The notes beneath the pieces were generated by a model. It was not told the origin of the DNA and searched no databases. It saw only the letters and a list, made by a program, of their open reading frames with translations. Positions 12,075 to 19,736 of a stretch of DNA of 26,698 nt are shown here, one piece after another. Numbering within the stretch: position 1 is the first letter of the stretch; every line of letters begins with the position of its first letter. Source of the stretch: a virus; IMG/VR virus record IMGVR_UViG_3300032006_000071, positions 1-26,698 of that record; one strand, written 5' to 3'. The translations under genes were made by a program, and so were the position numbers.

Positions 12075-14423
12075 TTAGCCCTCGCGCCTGTCGCTGTTTT
12101 GGCGGATTTGCCGCAAAATCGCTTCAAGCGAAAACCGCACACTCGACGCCACAACGCGCCGCCGCGGCTGCCGGATCTCGTCAGCTTGATCGATCTGCAC
12201 ACGTTGGATCGTCAGACTCGCGCTGATACTTTGCGGCGATGCCAGCGCGGCCGTGGCCGTCTTCCCGGTGATCGTCTTTGGATCCCGTGTTTCATAGTGT
12301 AATTCAGCGATCGGATCTTTCTTTTGCTGCAGGACGGCCCCGGCCAGATCTTCCGCTTCTGTTTGTGTCAGCCCGCGATCCTGCAGCCATGTCTCCGCGA
12401 TCCCGTCGCCGCCGATCGCGGCCGCCAGGGCGGCCATGGCGACGAGATCATCCCGGGTTACGAATAAATGGACCGGATCGCCCGGCTCGAGTGCGGTGAC
12501 CAGACTGCCGTCCCCGGTCGCCGGGATCCCGGTTAACGTCGGCGCTGGCGTGATCGCGGTGCCCCAGGATTGCGACGATCGCAAACTGCCGGCGCCGGTG
12601 GCCGGGACGCCAGTCAGCTCGGCGCCCGAGATCCCCGTATAGGTGATCGCGTTGCGGCCGTTCCCCACCACGGCGGTGCCGCCCGTCGTGCTAAACCCCG
12701 CGGTGCCGGTGACAACGATTTCGGTACTGCCGGCCAGAATAACGCCCTGGCCGATCTCCAGCCCGCTGTTGTCGCTTGTCGGCACGTCGGCGCCCAGTGC
12801 GGCATCCGCGATCGCATCCGTGTAAATTGTCGTGGTGTTATCGCTAATCGTCGTAACCAGTTTCAGCTGGGATCCGCCCGCGGCGGTGCGGTAAATTTTC
12901 CGCGCCGTGACCGCCACCGGATCATCAGGGCCGATCGGGATCCCGGTCAAGCGCACTCGTGAGGTAGTCGCCGTATTGAGCGTTGGCGCCGCGGCCCCTA
13001 GATCGGCATCCGAGTACGAATCCTGTATATAGAGATAATTACCCGACGTAGCCACGCGGAAATAATCGGATCCGTTGGCGGCGGTCCTATACCAGGCGCG
13101 GCCATACCCTGGGTAGGGCGCGTAATTGATATTTTGGCCGGATTCAGCCTCACAGACGCCCTGGTTGCCATCCGATGTAAAATTGTTACTCGCGGGGCCG
13201 GGTGTCGTTTCACCGGCCGCCCCGCCGCCGGTCTGTATGTAGGTGTATTTATAACTATACACGCCGCCCGCCGTCGGGCCGTATCCGCCGGTATCATTCC
13301 TGGCCGTGCCGATCGTCGTCGGCGGATCCTTCGGCGTGTCGTCGGTCGTGACGATCTCACTCACAGGACTGGCCGCGGATTCGCCGGACGCCGTCACGAA
13401 CGTGACCGCGTAATAGTGATCCCCGGGATCAATGCTTCCGCCATCCCATAGCGTGACCTCGGGCGCGTCCGTCGGCGTCGCGCCCGGACCAAGCAAGGCG
13501 CCGCCGGTTCCGGCGGTCCGGTTCGTGTAGCTGAGGATCTGCCCCTGAGCCGTCTTCGCCTGATAGACCCCCTCAACGGCCGCGGGGCCGAACCGCTCGA
13601 TCGCGTCGACCGGGATCTCGGTGCTCCCGGCTGGTACCGCGGCCAGTACTTTCGATCCGGCGCCCTCGATATTCACCCGCGTGGTGATCTGCGAATAATC
13701 GCGGCGATAAAACGGATCACGGAGTCCGGACGCGGCGGCGTTGGCCGCGTTGAGTGTCACCGGATCGTTGCCGGTGTCTGTGAGAAAGGCCCGGATCTCT
13801 TTGTTATATGTGACGTACCAATAGCCGCCGACCCGCCGCATGACATCGGATATCGCTTCCGATAGCGGGTCACCCGTGAACACGATCTCGTCGATGGTGC
13901 CGAGGTTTTCGTCGACGGTGCCCGCCGTGGTAAATCCGCTTGCATAGGTCGACACAAGATCCGCTATTACCGCGCTCGCGTCCTGGTCGGCGTAACGGCC
14001 CCACGCCTGGCGCCGATCGAACTCCCAGGTATAGTCGATACAGGAACACGCCCAATGCACTAGATCGCGCGTGCTGGTATATTCCTGCTGGGTGCTTAAT
14101 ATGCGGCCGCCAAACAATTTTTGACTGGCGTTTGTGGACCCCACGCGGATCGCGATCTCGTCGCCGATCTCGGGCGCGTAACTGTCGCTCGCTTCCGGTA
14201 CCGCGCGATATACCGTCAGATCGGCCGTGTTTGGCGCGTCGTTCAGTTCATCGGTGATCCGCAGTGAGTCGGGCGCCGTTTGACCGGCGATTTGCCAGCT
14301 TGTCGCGCCGCGCGTCACCGTAATATAAATTGCCGGGCTCACATACCCCGCCCGCGTCGCGCCCGCCCGGGCGATCCCGGCCAGCGCATAACACGGCGCA
14401 ACGGTCGATCCAGAGATCCCCAT
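12075..14423 (-). CDS. Large tail hub / central fibre protein with inserted beta modules
   Basis: 782 aa. Residues 1-~300 (GRILSTQQEYTS..., GDPLSEAISDVMRRVGGYWYVTYNKEIRAFL) look like a baseplate hub domain of the gp27/Tal type. A long insert follows: fibronectin-like modules (HYYAVTFVTASGESAAS, YSYKYTYIQTGGGAAGETTPG, ARKIYRTAAGGSQLKLVTTISDNTTTIYTD) and two LTG(V/I)PATG(A/D)GSL repeats. The C-terminus (~670-782) returns to a hub-like part ending RFSLEAILRQI. Starts one base overlapping the tape-measure stop. It probably closes the tail tip and displays sugar-binding modules. Domain borders approximate. Confidence 0.8.
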   Translation of the reverse strand: MGISGSTVAPCYALAGIARAGATRAGYVSPAIYITVTRGATSWQIAGQTAPDSLRITDELNDAPNTADLTVYRAVPEASDSYAPEIGDEIAIRVGSTNASQKLFGGRILSTQQEYTSTRDLVHWACSCIDYTWEFDRRQAWGRYADQDASAVIADLVSTYASGFTTAGTVDENLGTIDEIVFTGDPLSEAISDVMRRVGGYWYVTYNKEIRAFLTDTGNDPVTLNAANAAASGLRDPFYRRDYSQITTRVNIEGAGSKVLAAVPAGSTEIPVDAIERFGPAAVEGVYQAKTAQGQILSYTNRTAGTGGALLGPGATPTDAPEVTLWDGGSIDPGDHYYAVTFVTASGESAASPVSEIVTTDDTPKDPPTTIGTARNDTGGYGPTAGGVYSYKYTYIQTGGGAAGETTPGPASNNFTSDGNQGVCEAESGQNINYAPYPGYGRAWYRTAANGSDYFRVATSGNYLYIQDSYSDADLGAAAPTLNTATTSRVRLTGIPIGPDDPVAVTARKIYRTAAGGSQLKLVTTISDNTTTIYTDAIADAALGADVPTSDNSGLEIGQGVILAGSTEIVVTGTAGFSTTGGTAVVGNGRNAITYTGISGAELTGVPATGAGSLRSSQSWGTAITPAPTLTGIPATGDGSLVTALEPGDPVHLFVTRDDLVAMAALAAAIGGDGIAETWLQDRGLTQTEAEDLAGAVLQQKKDPIAELHYETRDPKTITGKTATAALASPQSISASLTIQRVQIDQADEIRQPRRRVVASSVRFSLEAILRQIRQNSDRREG

Positions 14424-16153
14424 CAGGCCGTCCGCAGTCGGTGGCCGGTGCCGCGCATGCCGTCGGTCATCACCTCGGCGATCATCGCGCGTAATTCATC
14501 TTTGGCGCGCGCGTCATTCACCAGGCTATTTTGCGTGATATTGATCGGCCGCCCGCCGCCGCCGAATCCGCCCGCGCCCGGGAGGTACTGCCGGATCGGC
14601 GCTAGGAGTTGCTCGAGCGATCCAGGGCCGCCGTGCAACTGCCGCAGCGCGTTCAGGTCGACAACGCTCACGGTCATGGGCGCGCCACCCTGGCGGAACG
14701 TCGGCGCCGGGCCGCGGGGCGCCGGTGCGGCGATGGTCGCGGTCGCCGCGGCCAATGTCGGGATCGACACGTTCGCCAGATGGGCCATCCCATCGGCGGC
14801 CGATCCGAGGAGGTTGGTTTGTGTGTCCAGCGTCGTATTGACGGCGGCGGCTTGTTGGTGCAACGCGGATTCTGCGACGGCGGCCGCGGCGGTCCTGGCC
14901 GTGAAACTGCCCGCGGCCTCATCGGCGGCGCGCATTTTCTCGGCGAGTTGTCCCATAAAGGCGCCACTCCGCTCGAGCCAGGGGCCGCCCCAAAATTCCG
15001 CCAGATAGTCCGGCGTGAGTTCAGCGAAGGAATCGCGCATGACGCGCATATTTTCAACCACCCCCTGCAACCAGCCTGACACCGGCGCAAGCGCTTCGCC
15101 GAACGGCAACTTTTCGGCCATTTGCGCCATAAAGACGAGGGCCTCGCCAACTTTGATCGAGCCTGTCATGATCGGCGTCACCAGTAGTCGGTTGACCGCG
15201 GACGCGATCACCGTGAACCCCTCGACGACGCGCCCGGCGGTCCTGAGCATCGTTCCGCCCAGATCAACGGCCTTGATCGCTAATCGCTCGATCCAGTCGA
15301 TCATCCAATCGACGATCCCCCGCGTGTCGGTCCCGAACGCCCCAACAAACGCCGCCTGAATCCCGGCCAGCGCCGCGGTAAACACGGGCGATTCCTGGAT
15401 CCCGCGCATGATCGAGTTGATCACGTTCTCGAGACTGGTCCGCACCTGGACCAGACGATCGCTCAGTGTGAGGTTGACGCCGCCCAGCTCGGCGACTTTG
15501 GCTTTGGCCGCGGTCATTGCCGCATCATAAAAAGCGGTCTTCTTTTGGGCATCGGTCAGTTCCTTTGCGACCGTGCCGATCTTCGCTGCATAGATCCGGT
15601 TGGCCTCCCCGACTTTGACGGTCAGCCCGAGGTTATCGAGGATCATCGGCGACGATCGCCCCAACGCGGTGATCAGGTCATTGAGCGAGGTAGTCGCGTC
15701 TAACCCCATCGCGCGGCCGAGCGTCGTGGCGGTTTCCGCCAGTACACCCATGTCGGTCGCGGTCACCGGCAACCCCAGCATCAGCGCCTTGTTCGCGGAT
15801 CCCATCAGATCCAGATCGGTCACCAGCCCCGCCGTTGATCCGCGTAACGCGTCCAGCATTGGCGCGGCGCCCCCGGCCGCGACGGCCAAATCGTTAAAAC
15901 TGCCGGCGATGGTGGACAACTGCGCGCCCCGGTCGATCGCGTCGTCGAGCGACCCCACCAGATCGCGGGCGATATTAGTCGCGATATTCGCGACCGTGTG
16001 CCCGATCCCCGTGCCGATCGCCGTGGTCACGGTATTGACGGCGGCAAACCGCTGACCGAACCGCTCGACACTCTGTCCAGCGCGAAGCATATTCCGCCGC
16101 AGCTCCGCCGTATCGGCGGCGATGTTGACGACGAGGCTGGCGATTGATGCCAT
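14423..16153 (-). CDS. Tail tape measure protein
   Basis: 576 aa, Ala-rich and mostly helical. N-terminus SIASLVVNIAADTAELRRNMLRAGQSVERFGQRFAAVNTVTTAIGTGIG is typical of tape measures; hydrophobic segments appear near 40-60 and 260-380, and C-terminal half contains MARD/AEKMRAADEAAGSFTARTAAAAVAES helices. Gene order (after G/GT, before hub) is diagnostic. By the usual rule of ~0.15 nm per residue the tail would be about 85 nm, short for a siphovirus. Start is four nt after the GT stop. Confidence 0.9.
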   Translation of the reverse strand: MASIASLVVNIAADTAELRRNMLRAGQSVERFGQRFAAVNTVTTAIGTGIGHTVANIATNIARDLVGSLDDAIDRGAQLSTIAGSFNDLAVAAGGAAPMLDALRGSTAGLVTDLDLMGSANKALMLGLPVTATDMGVLAETATTLGRAMGLDATTSLNDLITALGRSSPMILDNLGLTVKVGEANRIYAAKIGTVAKELTDAQKKTAFYDAAMTAAKAKVAELGGVNLTLSDRLVQVRTSLENVINSIMRGIQESPVFTAALAGIQAAFVGAFGTDTRGIVDWMIDWIERLAIKAVDLGGTMLRTAGRVVEGFTVIASAVNRLLVTPIMTGSIKVGEALVFMAQMAEKLPFGEALAPVSGWLQGVVENMRVMRDSFAELTPDYLAEFWGGPWLERSGAFMGQLAEKMRAADEAAGSFTARTAAAAVAESALHQQAAAVNTTLDTQTNLLGSAADGMAHLANVSIPTLAAATATIAAPAPRGPAPTFRQGGAPMTVSVVDLNALRQLHGGPGSLEQLLAPIRQYLPGAGGFGGGGRPINITQNSLVNDARAKDELRAMIAEVMTDGMRGTGHRLRTA

Positions 16154-16156
16154 ATG

Positions 16157-16369
16157 CTACCCGTTACGCGGCGGCCGCATTACCGATCGCCACGCCGCGT
16201 CCGGCGTCATGCCGTCGGCGGTCCGACGATCGACAGAATCGACCAGATCAAAATACGCGAGCCACTCGGTGATCTCCCGGCCGCTGATCTGCTCGAGTTC
16301 GCCCACCGATCTCGACAACTTCAACGCGAGCCCGAACAACGCCCGGCGGTGCGGCAACCGCCTCAATCG
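16157..16369 (-). CDS. T-part of tail chaperone GT, made by -1 frameshift
   Basis: 70 codons read only after slippage at 16369-16375. Sequence after the shift: RLRRLPHRRALFGLALKLSRSVGELEQISGREITEWLAYFDLVDSV... The segment GREITEWLAYFDLV is the common motif of phage T-type tail assembly chaperones. A TTG at 16366 could start it independently, but no SD precedes it. The fusion would be about 192 aa. It recruits tail subunits to the tape measure in lambda-like phages. Confidence 0.85.
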   Translation of the reverse strand, partial: RLRRLPHRRALFGLALKLSRSVGELEQISGREITEWLAYFDLVDSVDRRTADGMTPDAAWRSVMRPPRNG

Positions 16370-16734
16370 TTTTTTGCTGCGACAAATTCATCCCCGCCGA
16401 TCCCGCTTAACCGCTGCGCGACCTTGGCGAGCCTGGCGATCACGGCCCCGGATCGCTCAGAAAACGCCGTGATGTCCGCATCGGTAAAGACGGGCGCGCC
16501 GTCGTCGCCCACGATGGACAACACCAGCAAACGAGCCATGCCGTCCCGCGTATTGATCGTGGCCTTGCCAGACGCGTCGAACGTCACCAGGCTATCTTCG
16601 TACCGCTGTTTGTCCCCCGCGGTCAGGCCCCGCAGGGTGATCGACACGTCCCATTCCGGCACGTTCACGGTTTCAGCGGGGCGATCGTTTGTCGCTGCGA
16701 TTTCCGCGAATTTTTCACGCGTCAGCGGTTGCAC
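16363..16734 (-). CDS. Tail assembly chaperone (lambda G-like)
   Basis: 123 aa from a GTG overlapping the major tail protein stop (TAGTG). Contains VPEWDVSITLRGLTAGDKQRYEDSLV...LLVLSIVGDDGAPVFTDADITAFSERSGAVIARLAKVAQRLSG, the typical pattern of siphophage G-type chaperones (D(V/G)..V.LR.LT...). Its end carries the slippery codons GCA-AAA-AAC two codons before the stop. Works with the frameshifted GT form in tail tube assembly. Confidence 0.88.
   Translation of the reverse strand: MQPLTREKFAEIAATNDRPAETVNVPEWDVSITLRGLTAGDKQRYEDSLVTFDASGKATINTRDGMARLLVLSIVGDDGAPVFTDADITAFSERSGAVIARLAKVAQRLSGIGGDEFVAAKND
16369..16375 (-). promoter_or_regulatory. Programmed -1 ribosomal frameshift site A-AAA-AAC
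   Basis: The minus strand reads G-CA A-AA A-AC in the zero frame of the chaperone gene, an X-XXY-YYZ heptamer, with stop TGA one codon later. The -1 frame is open through the T-part. The G/GT frameshift is a conserved feature of tailed phages. Confidence 0.85.
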
Positions 16735-17147
16735 TACGATGTCGCCTCGGCAACCACGGTACCAGCGCTCTTAAACTCAATTTCCACGATCGGATCCTCG
16801 CCCACCTTGGCGCCGATCGGCGTGTACCGGGTCATATGTCCCGTGGCGGTCCACTGCGGGTTCGTGGCCGACGTCGACGCGGTCGAATCTTTTTTAATGA
16901 TGATCGCGACGTCGGTGCCGAGTAAGGCGCCCGCGATGGAATGGAACGCCGACGCGCCGTAATCTTGGAACGCGGTCATCGTGATCGTCCAGTCGGCGAT
17001 CCCGCTGCCGAACTTGCGCGCGGCGTTACCGAACACGGTTCGATCGAGTGACTCCGATCCGTTATCGATCGCAACCTCCGTGACATAACTCGACACATCA
17101 GTTCCGCCCAGTGACACGCTGACATCGGTGAGAGTTTCAACAGCCAT
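16734..17147 (-). CDS. Major tail protein
   Basis: 137 aa, beta rich: LTDVSVSLGGTDVSSYVTEVAIDNGSESLDRTVFGNAARKFGSGIADWTITMTAFQDYG...DPIVEIEFKSAGTVV. Short tube proteins with the D-(V/L)-S-x-(Y)-V start and a T-(V/M)-F-G-x-x-(A)-x-x-x-x-(P/S)-G-I pattern are standard just before G/GT genes. ATG at 17147, with a GGGG-containing repeat element (17154-17196) immediately upstream that also precedes the capsid gene. Confidence 0.85.
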   Translation of the reverse strand: MAVETLTDVSVSLGGTDVSSYVTEVAIDNGSESLDRTVFGNAARKFGSGIADWTITMTAFQDYGASAFHSIAGALLGTDVAIIIKKDSTASTSATNPQWTATGHMTRYTPIGAKVGEDPIVEIEFKSAGTVVAEATS

Positions 17148-17153
17148 AATCTA

Positions 17154-17227
17154 CCCCAGATCCCGCGGTCTGGCGCTCTGCGGCGGGTGCGGCGCTCCGT
17201 GTTTCGGGTTGGGCCTCGCGGGCCTCC
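17154..17227 (-). repeat. Copy 2 of capsid/tail upstream element
   Basis: 17154-17196 equals 20958-21000 with one mismatch (17179); after a gap that differs by 12 nt, 17211-17227 equals 21027-21043. The minus strand has a 5-bp hairpin (CCAGA 17160-17156 order reversed / TCTGG) with an 8-nt loop containing CCGCGG, ending 6 nt before the tail protein ATG. The same amino-acid tail (EAREA...SAAPAAERQTAGSG) can be read in one frame, which is not the frame of the upstream gene. Confidence 0.8.
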
Positions 17228-17236
17228 GTCGATCGG

Positions 17237-17458
17237 TCACTGGCGCACCGTCCGCGCGGCGTACTCCTCCGCAGTGACGGTGGCGCCGCATTCGGTGCAC
17301 GCGTAGCTGACGCCGCCCATCGCGCCGCGCACGGTCAGCGCGTCGGCCGGATGCGTACACGCGGGCTCGAGCACTGGCGCACCCTCGATCGCGTCGGCCA
17401 CCCGATCCAAGGTATCCGCGATCCGCGTCAAGACAGCGACCACGCGATCATCCTCCAT
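17237..17458 (-). CDS. Small zinc-ribbon protein (73 aa)
   Basis: Helical N-terminus (DDRVVAVLTRIADTLDRVADAIEG), then CTHPADAL...YACTECGATVTAEEYAARTV: one C-x-H and one CxxC, a likely zinc site. Starts 11 nt inside the tail completion gene. Downstream of its stop lies a stretch encoding, in another frame, the same C-terminal tail as the Com-like protein, so it may once have been longer. Function unknown; may be RNA- or DNA-binding like its counterpart upstream of capsid. Confidence 0.7.
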   Translation of the reverse strand: MEDDRVVAVLTRIADTLDRVADAIEGAPVLEPACTHPADALTVRGAMGGVSYACTECGATVTAEEYAARTVRQ

Positions 17459-17876
17459 CGGTCTGTTGTAGTCGCACGCGGAACGTCAGCACGCGGTGAC
17501 TTGTCGTCACGCCCGCCAGCAGTTCCTCCGCGCCCGTCGTGTGATCCTCGAGTTCGAACGCGGCCACCGCGTGATCGGTCACCGTCGGACGCGCGTGCTG
17601 TAACAGTGACAAGATCCGGCTCGCGATCGTCAGTGCTTCGGCGTCTCCGGCGTACTGGCTAAACACATGCACAGCGATGAGGATCCGCTTACCGGGTCGC
17701 CCGAATGTCTCCCACGGGATTTCGCTCGGGGCCTCGAGGCGCACATATGGGAACGCGGCATCCTGTGGGACGTCGTTGCGTATCCCGGTGGCGCTCAGCT
17801 CGTCTGTCAAGGTACTGACGTTCAGCGCGCTATAGACGGCAGGCACGAGATCGACCAGCGCGGACCGCTCAGCCAC
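17448..17876 (-). CDS. Tail completion / terminator protein, DUF3168-like
   Basis: 142 aa from a GTG at 17876 (VAERSALVDLVPAVYSAL), 8 nt inside the preceding gene. Pattern VYSALNVSTLTDELSATGIRNDVPQDAAFPYVRLEAPSEIPWETFGRPGKRILIAVHVFSQYAGDAEALTIASRILSLL is characteristic of the DUF3168 / lambda gpU-like family that caps the tail and joins it to the head. Position between the gp10-like protein and the major tail protein fits. Confidence 0.82.
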   Translation of the reverse strand: MAERSALVDLVPAVYSALNVSTLTDELSATGIRNDVPQDAAFPYVRLEAPSEIPWETFGRPGKRILIAVHVFSQYAGDAEALTIASRILSLLQHARPTVTDHAVAAFELEDHTTGAEELLAGVTTSHRVLTFRVRLQQTDGG

Positions 17877-18336
17877 GCGCGGCCCCCCGGGCCAGCGCAT
17901 CCTCCGCCCGCGCCCCGGCCGCCTTCGCACGCGTCAGGTACGGCTCGCGTTCGGCCTCGACCGAGGGCAACATAAACGGCTGCGCCCGGCTATGCGTGGT
18001 ACCAAATTCCACTAGATGGGCATAGCGTGTCGGATAGATCACTCTGGCGCCGTGCCGCCGTTCGGCACTGCCCCCCGTCCCCTGGACCACGATCTTTTGT
18101 TTCTTGATCCCGACACGGCCGACGCCGGATCGCTTGGAATAGCGGAACGCGATCGCTTTTTTAAGATACCCCAGGCGCACCGGTACCCGTTCCTGGGCGC
18201 GCGCCTTGATCGCCTTCCCCGTCTCCCGGGTGGCGGTCCCGAGTTCCTCTTGCATCACCGGCACTACATTTTTGAAACTGCGCCGCACGGCTGCCATGCC
18301 GCGCACCGCACCGCGATCGAATCGGCGGCGCGCCAT
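17869..18336 (-). CDS. HK97 gp10-like head-tail component
   Basis: 155 aa from MARRRFDRG at 18336, sharing one base with the upstream TAA. Contains FKNVVPVMQEELGTATRETGKAIKARAQERVPVRLGYLKKAIAFRYSK and a late YPTRYAHLVEFGTTHSRAQPFMLPSVEA, the hallmark Y(A/S)x(x)VE(F/Y)GT...(A/P)QPF(M/L)RPA of gp10-like proteins. Takes part in the head-tail joint or tail completion. The C-terminus is basic and Ala-rich. Confidence 0.9.
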   Translation of the reverse strand: MARRRFDRGAVRGMAAVRRSFKNVVPVMQEELGTATRETGKAIKARAQERVPVRLGYLKKAIAFRYSKRSGVGRVGIKKQKIVVQGTGGSAERRHGARVIYPTRYAHLVEFGTTHSRAQPFMLPSVEAEREPYLTRAKAAGARAEDALARGAARG

Positions 18337-18902
18337 TACGTCACCACCGCACAATCCAGCTCGGTCCAATGGGGCGACACGCCCCGCACGCCGAGAATTT
18401 CAAGCAGGGTGGACGCCTGGGCCGAATCCTCGCTAGGTGTCCAGGCGATCGCCAGACTCGGATCCAGCGGCACCAAGCGCGCCGATGTGATCGTGCCGGT
18501 GGCGGGACTCGCGGGCGTCCCGGTCACCGTGTAGGTGTACGTGGTGGCGGCGGTCACCGTCACCTCGACGCGCGCGTTGTACTCGGCCTGATCTGCGCCG
18601 CGGATCGTGACATAGTCCCCAGACGTCAGCCCGTGATCCGTGGCCGTCGTCACCGTGGCCGTCGCGCTGGATCGCGTGATCGTGCTCACGCTCACGGCGG
18701 CGGCTTCGAGTTGCCCACGTCGCACCGTCACCAAATAGCGCACGCGCGATCCCAACGCGCCCGCTTGCAGAGATTCCCGCGTGCTTAACGGGCGTACCTT
18801 GCCGCGGATGGTGTCCACGGTCGCCCAGGTGGTGCTCCGCCCGCCCGCCGTGTCAGCGACCAGCGTCGGCTCCCGGAACGCCAGCACTTCGCGCAGGATC
18901 AT
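18336..18902 (-). CDS. Head-tail adaptor / head closure protein with inserted domain
   Basis: 188 aa. N-terminus REVLAFREPTLVADTAGGRSTTWATVDTIRGKVRPLSTRESLQAGALGSRVRYLVTVRR matches SPP1 gp16-type joining proteins (DGG..x.W, R.x(A/V)x(V)xP.s..E). Family members are about 110 aa; here residues ~63-150 (ITRSSATATVTTATDHGLTSGDYVTIRGADQAEYNARVEVTVTAATTYTYTVTGTPA) look like an inserted Ig/hub-type beta domain. Starts one base overlapping the gp6-like stop. Confidence 0.82.
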   Translation of the reverse strand: MILREVLAFREPTLVADTAGGRSTTWATVDTIRGKVRPLSTRESLQAGALGSRVRYLVTVRRGQLEAAAVSVSTITRSSATATVTTATDHGLTSGDYVTIRGADQAEYNARVEVTVTAATTYTYTVTGTPASPATGTITSARLVPLDPSLAIAWTPSEDSAQASTLLEILGVRGVSPHWTELDCAVVT

Positions 18903-19501
18903 CAGTCCATTCTCAGCGCGACATTGGGCGCACGCCAGGGGCCGATCACGGTCATGGCGGTGGCAAGTGCCGCTTGTTGATCTTTCGGGTCCAGGTCACC
19001 GAACTGATAGCGGCACAAGAGTTCGATCGCCGCGCGCAACCCGGCTGGCACACTGGCGGCCGTCGCGCCGTACCCGGCGACGTAGACGATCGTGACGTCG
19101 TCCACCAGCCCCCGCGTACTCGGGTAGCTTTCCCCGTCGGCCGGGCGGATCGAGCCATACCCGGCATAATCGCCCGATGGCGCCGTGACGGTGTACTTAC
19201 TCGCCGCCCACGTCTGGGTGGCGTCGTCAGAGTCAATGTAGCTGATCGACGTGACCGACGACAGCGGCGGCCGCGGGAGGTAGATCGGCCCGCCGCGGCC
19301 GAACCCGTGCGAGAGCGTCAACGTCCAGGTCTGCTCGCAGCACGCGCGCCGGGCGATCGTTTCGGCCAGCATCCGCGCCGGTGGCAGAACGAACGCCTCG
19401 ATCCGGTCGTCGTCGACCGTGTGATCGATTTGGAGGGCCGCTTTGACCTGAGCCAGGCTGAGTGGTTCTGTCGTCGGCGCGGTCGTCAGAGAGAGAGCCA
19501 T
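18902..19501 (-). CDS. gp6-like head-tail connector
   Basis: 199 aa. Begins ALSLTTAPTTEPLSLAQVKAALQIDHTVDDDRIEAFVLPPARMLAETIARRACCEQTWTLTLSHG, the classic HK97 gp6/QLRG connector start (T.P..EP(v/l)sl.e.K..L.id...dD..i...i..A....E..tgr); a beta middle section and ...PAGLRAAIELLCRYQFGDLDP near the end. Forms the ring under the portal. Gene starts 2 nt after the small upstream gene. Confidence 0.9.
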   Translation of the reverse strand: MALSLTTAPTTEPLSLAQVKAALQIDHTVDDDRIEAFVLPPARMLAETIARRACCEQTWTLTLSHGFGRGGPIYLPRPPLSSVTSISYIDSDDATQTWAASKYTVTAPSGDYAGYGSIRPADGESYPSTRGLVDDVTIVYVAGYGATAASVPAGLRAAIELLCRYQFGDLDPKDQQAALATAMTVIGPWRAPNVALRMD

Positions 19502-19503
19502 AA

Positions 19504-19683
19504 TTACCGCGGGGCGGCGCCCCGTTTCGCGGCCGCTTCCGGTTTACCCCGCACCGGCTCGGCGGCGCGCTTGTCGATCAACCGGGCCGCGGTCACCGCG
19601 TCAAACTCGCAGACGTCGCCCGGCGCGTAACTGTAACCGGGGCCAGCGATGGAACAGAGCATTCTGACTTTTGTTTGTTTCAT
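19504..19683 (-). CDS. Small head-module protein (59 aa)
   Basis: Short gene: ATG at 19683, TAA at 19504. The product begins MKQTKVRMLCSIAGPGYSYA and continues PGDVCEFDAVTAARLIDKRAAEPV, followed by an Ala/Lys-rich tail. This V-x-M(L)-x-x-(I)-A-G-P-x-x-x-x-x-P-G-(D)-V pattern with A-x-x-L-I-(x)-x-x-x-A is common in small proteins between capsid and connector genes of siphophages. Function unknown, possibly capsid associated. Confidence 0.85.
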   Translation of the reverse strand: MKQTKVRMLCSIAGPGYSYAPGDVCEFDAVTAARLIDKRAAEPVRGKPEAAAKRGAAPR

Positions 19684-19695
19684 AACTCAGAGCAT

Positions 19696-19728
19696 ACAGC
19701 GCGCCGCGGGATCACCGCGGCGCGCTGT
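19696..19728. terminator. Perfect 14-bp hairpin after capsid gene
   Basis: ACAGCGCGCCGCGG / CCGCGGCGCGCTGT with loop GATCA, 9 nt downstream of the capsid stop on the minus strand. The T-run is absent, so it may be a leaky terminator, an RNA processing or 3'-end stabilising structure that raises capsid mRNA over downstream genes. Confidence 0.65.
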
Positions 19729-19736
19729 CAGACGTG

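Noticed and set aside
16157-16366. Independent gene from a TTG start
   Set aside because: No SD, and the slippery heptamer just upstream explains expression as a frameshift extension.
17151-17360. 69-aa frame overlapping the CTEC zinc gene
   Set aside because: Arg/Pro-rich shadow; the other frame holds the zinc motif and an N-terminal helix.
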